Below, in pieces: positions 1 through 5,634 of a stretch of DNA of 5,778 bases (the stretch's first letter is position 1; each line of letters starts with the position of its first letter). This DNA is from JBBQXY01 sp051004815 (GTDB taxonomy: Bacteria; Chloroflexota; Ktedonobacteria; Ktedonobacterales; Ktedonobacteraceae). Made by a program: the position numbers and the translations under genes. The stretch spans positions 1 to 5,778 of the forward strand of contig JBPCJY010000073.1 of NCBI GenBank assembly GCA_051004815.1, read 5' to 3'. Under the pieces are notes generated by a model, which was not told the origin of the DNA, did no database searches, and saw nothing but the letters and a program-made list of their open reading frames with translations.

Positions 1-200
1 TCTAAGTCTTCCTTTTGACCGATAGAAGATACCCGCGCATACAAGGCGATACGGCCCATCAGAGGATGTGGGTCTGATGCATCACGCACAATGACCGTGC
101 CAGTCGCGGTTTTGTAGGCGTCTAAGGTACCGGCTTTATACCACCGCCACGCGGTTTTGTAGCTGATACCTGTTTGTTTGGCATACTGACTTAATTTCAT
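1..200 (-). CDS. tnpA: IS607-family serine recombinase TnpA (N-terminal part)
   Basis: Site-specific serine recombinase that excises and inserts the element through a covalent phosphoserine intermediate. The first 66 residues are present and the frame stays open to the window edge; family members are usually about 190-220 residues. Seen: residues 1-38 form a MerR-like helix-turn-helix beginning MKLSQYAKQTGISYKTAWRW, with KAGTL after it, typical of the IS607 DNA-binding head. After a short linker comes LYARVSS at 53-59 followed by GQKEDL, the start of the resolvase catalytic domain. By homology with resolvases, Ser58 is the nucleophile and Arg56 belongs to the active site, so the visible part looks intact. 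Start: ATG at 200 is the first methionine before the helix-turn-helix; no Shine-Dalgarno is visible, and the promoter lies so close that the message is probably leaderless. Catalytic residues further on are outside the window. Confidence 0.9.
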   Translation of the reverse strand, partial: MKLSQYAKQTGISYKTAWRWYKAGTLDAYKTATGTVIVRDASDPHPLMGRIALYARVSSIGQKEDL

Positions 201-206
201 GTCTAC

Positions 207-236
207 ACTTTAGCACAGTTTGTCTATGTCTGTCAA
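207..236 (-). promoter_or_regulatory. Promoter of IS607 tnpA, probably leaderless
   Basis: On the minus strand a perfect -35 box TTGACA (231-236) is followed after 18 bases by TAAAGT (207-212), preceded by TGC, which makes an extended -10 (TGnTAnnnT). Only six bases (201-206) separate the -10 box from the ATG at 200, so the expected transcription start falls on or next to the start codon. TAGACA occurs in the spacer and TAGAC again just before the ATG; these short repeats could be recombinase-binding half-sites, but that is speculation. Confidence 0.7.
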
Positions 237-248
237 TACTATTTGAAA

Positions 249-818
249 TTATTCATCCCCCGCTTCAAGCATCAACTTCTCGACATCGTCTGCGCTATAA
301 ACTCTACAGTCAGGTGTTCCCTTACCGTCGCCGGGCCATTTCTCTCTGGGAAGGAGAGTTAATACCAGCATTCCTCCTGGCTTGAGGACGCATTGTATTT
401 CTTGCAATGTCTGGAGAGCATCAGGCCAGAAATAGAGTGCATGGATGCTGAGAGCTTTATCGAACGAGTTCTCGCTGTAGGGAAGGTTTGTGGCATTCCC
501 GTATGTGAGGTTTACGCAGCCCGCTTTGATGGCTAGCGCGTTGCGTTTACGGGCTACTTGTAGCATTGTATGCGAGAAATCAATTCCTGTGACTTGTCCT
601 TCACTGGCAAGAGCGGCCAGTCGCTGGATGGTTGTACCTGGCCCAAAGCCGATTTCAAGGATGTGATCCGTGGGCTGAACGGAGAGCAGGGCGACCGTCC
701 ACTCGTTTTCCGGCTCGTGCTGCTCTGCCATACGACTACCAATGATACGCCCAACAACGCCTGTTGGGCGGCGAAACTGTCCATCTATATAGGTCTCGTA
801 GCGTTCTTTGATCGACAT
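249..818 (-). CDS. Class I SAM-dependent methyltransferase, C-terminus cut off by IS607 insertion
   Basis: Predicted S-adenosylmethionine-dependent methyltransferase of the UbiE/Methyltransf_11 type; substrate unknown. With the start at 818 it has 189 residues. Seen: SAM-binding motif I LEIGFGPG at 54-61, the acidic end of strand 2 (GID, Asp80), the NLPYSENSFDKALS segment at 111-124 typical of motif II, and LKPGGML at 145-151. ATG at 818 is preferred because AGAGG lies 10 bases upstream; the in-frame ATG at 836 overlaps the previous stop as ATGA but has no Shine-Dalgarno. That AGAGG overlaps the stop of the NTPase gene, suggesting translational coupling. Odd: the protein ends LMLEAG-DE-stop just where relatives continue with a final strand of roughly 20 residues, and the adjoining DNA is an IS607 end. 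The Rossmann core is nearly complete, but the truncated product may be unstable or inactive. The residual C-terminal codons should lie beyond the element to the left. Confidence 0.85.
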   Translation of the reverse strand: MSIKERYETYIDGQFRRPTGVVGRIIGSRMAEQHEPENEWTVALLSVQPTDHILEIGFGPGTTIQRLAALASEGQVTGIDFSHTMLQVARKRNALAIKAGCVNLTYGNATNLPYSENSFDKALSIHALYFWPDALQTLQEIQCVLKPGGMLVLTLLPREKWPGDGKGTPDCRVYSADDVEKLMLEAGDE

Positions 819-832
819 ACTCTCATTGCCTC

Positions 833-1357
833 TCATTGATGATTTCGTATGTACGCTAGTATCTCCTCAGCTAGTTCTTCAGGCGATTTCTCTTCAGCGT
901 CTAACTGCTTGGCGAAAAAGGGTGCTTTGAACGCGGCAACGCATGGCTCAATATGCTCATAACAAAAGGCATGCGTTTCAGGCAAATAATTGCGCTGGCG
1001 GAGACGGGCGGCAATCGTCTCGGCGGGAGCGGTCAAGCAGAAGTGGTAGAGATGTGGTTCGCTCTGGCGTAGCCCAGCCATGACTTCCTCGAAGTATGGC
1101 TGGTACCAGATCGTCATTGGCATGATGAGTGTGCAGCCATAGCTCTGCTTGAGTTGCTTTGCCGTCTCAATTGTCAGCGTGCGCCACATGGGCAGGTCTT
1201 GAAAATCGTCAAATGTCACAATAGGCTGGACGACGTGGCTCAGGAAAGCTCCCACTTCTTCCGCATCGAAGAGTAAGCTGTTCTCTATACGAGCGAGCAG
1301 CAACTCCGCCAGCGTTGTTTTTCCAACGCCGAAAGCTCCATTGATGAAAACAATCAT
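833..1357 (-). CDS. TmrB-like P-loop NTPase (AAA family)
   Basis: Small P-loop ATP-binding protein of 174 residues that resembles Bacillus TmrB, the tunicamycin-resistance protein. Seen: MIVFINGAFGVGKTT at the very N-terminus carries the Walker A motif GAFGVGKT (7-14). Further TmrB-like stretches are DDFQDLPMWR (about 50-59), LIMPMTIWYQPYF (about 77-89) and the helix ending AARLRQRN, followed by a segment with CYEHIEPCV. Known: TmrB binds ATP and tunicamycin and is membrane-associated through its C-terminus. This protein is about 20 residues shorter and ends soon after an acidic helix, so that membrane attachment may be missing. The start is fixed by the Walker A motif near residue 1. The gene begins 3 bases after the purA stop with only a weak Shine-Dalgarno, so its translation probably depends on purA. 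Drug resistance is not established; an unassigned nucleoside- or small-molecule-kinase-like role is equally possible. Confidence 0.85.
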   Translation of the reverse strand: MIVFINGAFGVGKTTLAELLLARIENSLLFDAEEVGAFLSHVVQPIVTFDDFQDLPMWRTLTIETAKQLKQSYGCTLIMPMTIWYQPYFEEVMAGLRQSEPHLYHFCLTAPAETIAARLRQRNYLPETHAFCYEHIEPCVAAFKAPFFAKQLDAEEKSPEELAEEILAYIRNHQ

Positions 1358-1360
1358 GCC

Positions 1361-2689
1361 CTATCTCATAGCGTTCCTTGGATAGCGTGCATCGTATTCC
1401 TTGTTTGCCATGATATTCTTGACCTGGATTGTTTTCCCACGCTGCGGACTGACCGAGATCATCGCGATAGGTGTTTCCAGTAGCTCTTCGAGCCGTTTCA
1501 GGTAATTTTTTGCCGCGGTAGGAAGCTCATCGTAGGAAACGATACTAGAGGTATTGCATTGCCAACCTTCCAACTCTTCATAGACGGGTTCACAGGCAGC
1601 CAGTTCATTGGGATTGGCGGGCATACTGTGAACGATTTTGCCGTGGAGCTGGTAAGCGGTACAAATCTTAATGGTGGGGAAGGTGTCAAGGACATCGAGT
1701 TTGGTGATGACGGCTGCATCCAGTCCGTTTAATTGTGCTACAAATCGTCCCGCGACGGCGTCGAACCAGCCGCAACGGCGTTCCCTGCCCGTATTGGTAC
1801 CATATTCATGGCCGCGATCGCGCAGTTCTTGTCCATTGGCATCAAAGAGTTCGGTAGGCATTGGTCCACTGCCAACACGGGTGATATAGGCCTTGTATAC
1901 GCCAAGGACGCGGTCAATTGAGCGTGGAGGTAAACCAGCCCCACCAGCCGCGTTGGCCGACATGGTAGAGGAGGAGGTAACATAGGGATAGGTGCCGAAG
2001 TCGATATCGAGCAAAGCACCTTGCGCACCCTCCAGCAAAATCAACTTGCGCTCAAATAATGCTTCGTAGAGCATGCTTTGCGTATCGGTGATATGAGAGC
2101 GGAGTTGTAAACCGTAGCCGAAATATTCGCCGTGTATCTCTTCCAGAGACAATGGTGGTTGGCAGTAAATTTGCGTAATCATGCGGTTCTTCTGTTGCAG
2201 GATAGAAGATAGCTTGCTCCGCAATATATCGACATCGAGCAGGTCTGCCATGCGAATGCCCACACGAGCATGTTTATCGACATACGCTGGGCCAATACCG
2301 CGTTGAGTACTATCAATCTTGTCGGCTCCGCGTGCCTCTTCCTCGAGTCGATCCAGCAGAAAGTGATAGGGCATGACGACATGTGCTCGTTCACTAATGT
2401 AGAGATGAGAGACATCGACCCCCTGGCCACGTAACTCATCCATCTCCTCGAGCAGTCCTTTGGGATCAACAACGACACCATTGCCGATGATACACGTCGT
2501 ATTCGGGTAGAGGATGCCAGAGGGGACAAGCCGAAAAGCAAATTCACCCGTATCATGCACGACGCGATGTCCGGCATTACTTCCTCCTTGATAGCGCACA
2601 ACATACTGTGCATCCATAGCTAACTCATCTACAATCTTCCCTTTGCCTTCGTCGCCCCACTGTGCGCCGATAACTGCAACTACTGACAT
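1361..2689 (-). CDS. purA: Adenylosuccinate synthetase
   Basis: Catalyses IMP + aspartate + GTP to adenylosuccinate + GDP + phosphate, the first committed step from IMP to AMP, in the cytoplasm as a dimer. It has 442 residues against about 425-435 for most bacterial PurA; the extra length is a short charged tail after about residue 425. Seen: the P-loop-like WGDEGKGK at 11-18 with catalytic Asp13, GGSNAGH with catalytic His41, QRGIGPAY (129-136), EGAQG (220-224), RVGSGPMPTE (271-280), the aspartate-loop region GTNTGRERRCGWFD (297-310) and the guanine-binding TKLDVLD (329-335). Two positions deviate from common family sequence: TNTGR where TTGR is usual, and SVSPQR where a Gly-Pro-Asp/Glu-Arg stretch is usual. 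ATG at 2689 has AGAAGGG 8 bases upstream. It is the first gene of its unit, with a strong promoter directly before it, and is followed by the TmrB-like gene after 3 bases. Confidence 0.98.
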   Translation of the reverse strand: MSVVAVIGAQWGDEGKGKIVDELAMDAQYVVRYQGGSNAGHRVVHDTGEFAFRLVPSGILYPNTTCIIGNGVVVDPKGLLEEMDELRGQGVDVSHLYISERAHVVMPYHFLLDRLEEEARGADKIDSTQRGIGPAYVDKHARVGIRMADLLDVDILRSKLSSILQQKNRMITQIYCQPPLSLEEIHGEYFGYGLQLRSHITDTQSMLYEALFERKLILLEGAQGALLDIDFGTYPYVTSSSTMSANAAGGAGLPPRSIDRVLGVYKAYITRVGSGPMPTELFDANGQELRDRGHEYGTNTGRERRCGWFDAVAGRFVAQLNGLDAAVITKLDVLDTFPTIKICTAYQLHGKIVHSMPANPNELAACEPVYEELEGWQCNTSSIVSYDELPTAAKNYLKRLEELLETPIAMISVSPQRGKTIQVKNIMANKEYDARYPRNAMR

Positions 2690-2730
2690 GATGAAATCCC
2701 TTCTGATCTGATGTTCAGCGTATTACCTCT

Positions 2731-2759
2731 ACAATACCCAAAAAAGTGGTATGTGTCAA
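2731..2759 (-). promoter_or_regulatory. purA: Promoter of the purA unit
   Basis: Minus strand: perfect -35 box TTGACA (2754-2759), a 17-base spacer, then TATTGT (2731-2736), four of six matches to the -10 consensus. The start of transcription would be near 2724, giving a leader of about 35 bases that contains the purA Shine-Dalgarno. The -35 box lies five bases past the stop of the upstream gene, and no terminator hairpin is visible between the genes, so read-through from unit 1 could add to purA expression. I see no PurR-box or riboswitch in the leader. Confidence 0.75.
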
Positions 2760-2764
2760 ACAGC

Positions 2765-4270
2765 CTAATGTTGTTGTATGTAACTTAACAATAATTGATC
2801 AGTGATCTCTTCGATGGGGGCGCGATCATCGGTAAAGACAATGCCTCCATCGGGGTGGCCCTGTGTGACCTGGGGCGTCACTTCGTTGGCAACGCGACCC
2901 ATCACACTATCCGGTGCAAACTGGGCCATGTTGTCGCGAAAGGTGGTGATGGAGGTTCGTTGAACGGTGGCCATAATCTCTGTGTTGAACGTCCCAGGGA
3001 CATTGAACACGTAGACGCTGGGAAACACCTGGCTCATCGTATTGACAAAAGCCTGCACTAACCTGAAATCAGTGGCGGTATGCCCTGTATTCAGGGCCAC
3101 TACGCCAGTCGAAGAGAGGTGCGAACGTATCGTTGTAAAAAACTCACGGGTTGTAAGCTGGAATGGAATATATGGCTGTTGAAAGGCGTCAATGGCGACA
3201 ACATCATACGTTTCGTGGGTTGTCTCTACATATGTGCGCCCATCCTCAACATGAACATGCAGATTCGGCTCATTCATGGCGAAATACTTGCGCCCGACAT
3301 TGATGATCGCGGGATCGATCTCGACTCCATCGATGGGTACAGGCCCATAGACACTGGTAAATTGGTGGGCAATGGTGCCCGCAGCGAGACCAACGATGCC
3401 AACGCGGTGTAACTTTTGTGGCGTGAAACCGGCATTAAAATAAGGTGCCGCGAGAAAATAATCCCAGTACCAGCCGGTAAGCACGGCGTCAGGGTTGGGA
3501 TAATAGATTGAGTGTATGGCATCTCCCTCGTTCAGGATAAGTTGTCGTGTGCCATCGGGTAACTGTGTGACCTGAATATAGTTGTAGAGCGATTCTTGAT
3601 TGTAGATCAGGTAAGGTATGTTTTTGAGCGGCCCTAATGGGATGACTAGCGCAACTACTACCAGCGCGAATGCTGGTCGCCATCGCATGCGTAAACCCCA
3701 GAGCGAGGCCGCGAAAAGCAATACGCCAAAGATGAGCAGAGTACGGCGCACTCCAAAGGTAGGAATGAGCCAGAGCACTGGCAAAAACGCTCCCAGAATG
3801 CTGCCCAACGTTGAAATTGCATATAGCGAGCCACTGGTTTTGCCACTTTTCACAATCTCCTTGGTGGCAAGTCGAATCGCGAATGGTGAAACCAGGCCCA
3901 GCAAGGTGACAGGAACGGCAAAGAGCAGGATGGTGCCCAGCAGTGAACTGACGAAAATGCTGACAGAAACCTGTTGTAGCCCTGTAACCGACCAGGTGAG
4001 GACGCTTTCGCTGACAAAGGGAAGGATTGAGATAGATACGGCGGCGCAGGCGGTCAAGACGCAGAGCAAATGCTCCGAGGGATAGCGGTCAGCAAGGCGA
4101 CCACCGATAAAGTAGCCGACGGTCAAGTACACCAAAATCAAGCCGATGAGGTTGGCCCAGATTAAGAGCGATGTCCCGAAATATGCTCCCAGCAGCCGAG
4201 AGGCACACATTTCCAGGGCGAGACTAGTCATGCCACTCACAAAGACCAGGATGATGAGTAAGTATTTCAC
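2765..4270 (-). CDS. Membrane-fused spermidine-synthase-like protein
   Basis: A 501-residue protein with an N-terminal membrane half and a C-terminal spermidine-synthase-like (aminopropyltransferase/methyltransferase fold) half, the architecture often named fused MFS/spermidine synthase. Seen: about seven hydrophobic helices between residues 3 and 213, with YFIGGRLADRY at 53-63 as a cytoplasmic loop like that of major-facilitator proteins. The C-terminal half shows ESLYNYIQV (226-234), the nucleotide-binding loop VGIVGLAAGT (290-299), VEIDP (316-320), VEDGRTY (341-347), YDVVAIDAF (355-363) and TDDRAPIE (480-487). In true spermidine synthases the catalytic region reads Asp-Ser-x-Asp-Pro; here it is Asp361-Ala-Phe-Gln, and the YHE-type putrescine-side motif is not recognisable, so polyamine synthesis is doubtful and the substrate is unknown. 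The start codon is GTG (4268-4270), supported by GGAGG five bases upstream and by the first membrane helix starting at once. It follows the zinc-ribbon gene by 13 bases, so they are co-transcribed. Confidence 0.9.
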   Translation of the reverse strand: MKYLLIILVFVSGMTSLALEMCASRLLGAYFGTSLLIWANLIGLILVYLTVGYFIGGRLADRYPSEHLLCVLTACAAVSISILPFVSESVLTWSVTGLQQVSVSIFVSSLLGTILLFAVPVTLLGLVSPFAIRLATKEIVKSGKTSGSLYAISTLGSILGAFLPVLWLIPTFGVRRTLLIFGVLLFAASLWGLRMRWRPAFALVVVALVIPLGPLKNIPYLIYNQESLYNYIQVTQLPDGTRQLILNEGDAIHSIYYPNPDAVLTGWYWDYFLAAPYFNAGFTPQKLHRVGIVGLAAGTIAHQFTSVYGPVPIDGVEIDPAIINVGRKYFAMNEPNLHVHVEDGRTYVETTHETYDVVAIDAFQQPYIPFQLTTREFFTTIRSHLSSTGVVALNTGHTATDFRLVQAFVNTMSQVFPSVYVFNVPGTFNTEIMATVQRTSITTFRDNMAQFAPDSVMGRVANEVTPQVTQGHPDGGIVFTDDRAPIEEITDQLLLSYIQQH

Positions 4271-4275
4271 CCGTT

Positions 4276-4280
4276 CCTCC
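4276..4280 (-). promoter_or_regulatory. Shine-Dalgarno that fixes the GTG start
   Basis: GGAGG on the minus strand, five bases before the GTG at 4268-4270 and just past the stop of the zinc-ribbon gene (4284-4286). It supports the non-ATG start and independent ribosome loading on the second gene of the operon. Confidence 0.8.
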
Positions 4281-4283
4281 GCA

Positions 4284-5540
4284 TCAGGTTGTACTCTGCT
4301 GGAACTGGAAACTGTTTATCATCTTTTGAAAGTATGTTGGATAATAGGTGCTATCAAACTGGCTTTCAGCAGCTTGTAACTCTATAATATACGCTTTTCC
4401 CTGGTAAACTGTAGCAAAGACCTGGATGCGCTCAATTTGACTATTGAGGGTGTAATGAGCAATCGCAAAAGTCCAGTTTGTGCCACCAATCGTCTGGTTG
4501 TCTGTAGTAGTGGGAGCGGTATAGCCCGGTTGCGAAGTGAAATTTGCCAAATCACTGGTGATCAATGCATTGGCAGTGCTGGTAGTTGCGCCAGGGGTCT
4601 TGAAGGCCGCATACGCATCTGTGGATGAAGGATTCAAGAACTGGACGCCCGTCTTATCACTGGTCTGTCCCTGATTCCAGCCATTAGGAAATTCAACGAT
4701 GAAGCCATTCGTGGTACAGGTGGTAGTACACCAGCTAAAGTTGGCGTCTGGCGCGGGTGTCGGTGCGACCGTTGGCGATGGAATAGGGGTTGGTGTCGCT
4801 GTTGCGACTGGCGTGGGTGTAGCGGTGGGTACCACCGTTGGCGTTGGTATACTGGTTGGCACAGGCGTCGGTATCACGGATGTACGCTGAGAAGAGTGAC
4901 CACGTAACAAGTAGAATGCGCCGAAGGCAATGACGGCGAGGATGGCTACCACGAGGCAGACGCTGGCAATGACGAGTAGCGCACTGCCCTGTTTCTTCGG
5001 CGCGGGCTGTGGTTGTGAAGGATAGCCATATCCTTGTTCGACAGGAAACTGGGGTGTTTGCGGAAAGCCATGCTGGGTATAATTCCCAGCTTGCATTGGC
5101 GGTTGCCCTTGCGGATTATATTGACCTGAACCCGGATAGCCCCCCTGCATAGGTGTACCGCCAAGACCTTGCTGTGGATACCCTGGCGGATAGACCTGAT
5201 TGGTATTTCCCGGAGGAAACACAGACATAGCTTCTGTTGCATCCTGGTAGAAACCAGCCCCCTGGTTTGGTGCAGGCGGCTGATTGGCGTTAGGTGCTAT
5301 AGAATTGCCCCCATAGGTCGCCGGTCTATTGGCATTGTTTGGATTGTAGGGATTCGTTGGTGGCACCATGCCAGTTTTGTTCGGTTGAGAAGGCATATTG
5401 GAATTGTACGAATTGAGTTGCCCACTGCGCGGAGCCTGCACCATTTGCGTTGCTTGTGGGCGCGGCATCATGGGTGTACCACATTGTCCACAAAACGCCT
5501 CGTCCTGATTGACTTCATTTCCGCACTTAGGGCATTTCAT
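4284..5540 (-). CDS. Membrane-anchored zinc-ribbon protein with Pro-Thr linker and extracellular domain
   Basis: Unassigned 418-residue protein with clear modules. Residues 1-22 are a zinc ribbon with CPKC (3-6) and CGQC (17-20). Residues 25-180 are low-complexity, rich in Pro, Gln, Asn, Gly and Tyr. A single membrane helix spans about 186-212, preceded by PKKQ, which suggests the N-terminus is cytoplasmic. Residues 224-264 are a Pro-Thr/Ala repeat linker typical of Chloroflexota surface proteins. Residues 265-418 form an outer domain with a CTTTC cysteine pair (271, 275), IVEFPNGWN (281-289), VFATVYQGKAYIIELQA (374-390) and a final FQKMINSFQF, a pattern resembling PsbP/Mog1-like domains. Start: ATG at 5540, with AGGAAG upstream and the zinc ribbon beginning immediately. 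Inferred: a surface sensor or structural protein that passes a signal or ligand across the membrane. It is the first gene of the unit containing the spermidine-synthase-like gene. Confidence 0.9.
   Translation of the reverse strand: MKCPKCGNEVNQDEAFCGQCGTPMMPRPQATQMVQAPRSGQLNSYNSNMPSQPNKTGMVPPTNPYNPNNANRPATYGGNSIAPNANQPPAPNQGAGFYQDATEAMSVFPPGNTNQVYPPGYPQQGLGGTPMQGGYPGSGQYNPQGQPPMQAGNYTQHGFPQTPQFPVEQGYGYPSQPQPAPKKQGSALLVIASVCLVVAILAVIAFGAFYLLRGHSSQRTSVIPTPVPTSIPTPTVVPTATPTPVATATPTPIPSPTVAPTPAPDANFSWCTTTCTTNGFIVEFPNGWNQGQTSDKTGVQFLNPSSTDAYAAFKTPGATTSTANALITSDLANFTSQPGYTAPTTTDNQTIGGTNWTFAIAHYTLNSQIERIQVFATVYQGKAYIIELQAAESQFDSTYYPTYFQKMINSFQFQQSTT
4749..4871 (-). repeat. Degenerate Pro-Thr repeat tract
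   Basis: Low-complexity DNA within the zinc-ribbon gene that encodes residues 224-264, built from repeats of two to four residues (PTP, PTPV, ATPTP). Codons for Pro, Thr, Ala and Val vary, so the repeat is conserved at protein level more than as exact DNA copies. It forms a stiff extended spacer between the membrane helix and the outer domain. Confidence 0.9.
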
Positions 5541-5605
5541 TGCCGACTTCCTTTTCCTGGTAGTATTGACCGTCTTCTCTTGTTCGATACAGTTGTACCG
5601 TGCTC

Positions 5606-5634
5606 ATTATAGCTTATTTGCCCCCGCCTGGCTA
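5606..5634 (-). promoter_or_regulatory. Promoter of the zinc-ribbon/spermidine-synthase-like operon
   Basis: Minus strand: TAGCCA (5629-5634, four of six matches to the -35 box), a 17-base spacer, and a perfect -10 box TATAAT (5606-5611). Transcription would start near 5599, leaving a leader of about 60 bases before the ATG at 5540. No other promoter of similar quality is visible upstream of the operon. Confidence 0.65.

Larger units (their letters stand above)
1..258 (-). mobile_element. IS607-family element, tnpA-side end (partial)
   Basis: This is the tnpA-side end of an IS607-type insertion sequence; the rest lies left of the window. Seen: a minus-strand gene for a MerR-like helix-turn-helix joined to a serine-recombinase N-terminus, with its own promoter, abutting a methyltransferase frame that ends abruptly. 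Known: IS607 elements move through a circular intermediate with a serine recombinase, insert at GG dinucleotides, make no target duplication and have no terminal inverted repeats. Inferred: the junction lies in the five-base G-run (C at 257-261 on the plus strand), because upstream of it the methyltransferase frame still reads like its family (LEAG) and after it the frame runs into AT-rich DNA and a stop. The exact base cannot be fixed from one side. A tnpB gene is common downstream of tnpA in this family and may lie to the left. Confidence 0.8.

Noticed and set aside
819..836. Upstream ATG for the methyltransferase at 836
   Set aside because: It forms an ATGA overlap but has no Shine-Dalgarno, whereas the ATG at 818 has AGAGG at 10 bases and begins the family-like MSIKERYETY.
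2690..2764. Terminator or purine riboswitch before purA
   Set aside because: No stable GC-rich hairpin with a T-run and no aptamer-like conserved core is visible in these 75 bases.
3618..4085. Plus-strand open frame of 155 codons
   Set aside because: It lies opposite the membrane half of the spermidine-synthase-like gene, has no ribosome-binding site and resembles no family.
4699..4890. Plus-strand frame rich in Gly-Val repeats
   Set aside because: It is the complement of the Pro-Thr repeat coding tract and has no independent support.
5169..5612. Plus-strand open frame of 147 codons
   Set aside because: It mostly mirrors the Pro/Gln/Asn-rich part of the zinc-ribbon gene. Its Ile/Arg/Trp/His-rich composition is what the opposite strand of such DNA gives.
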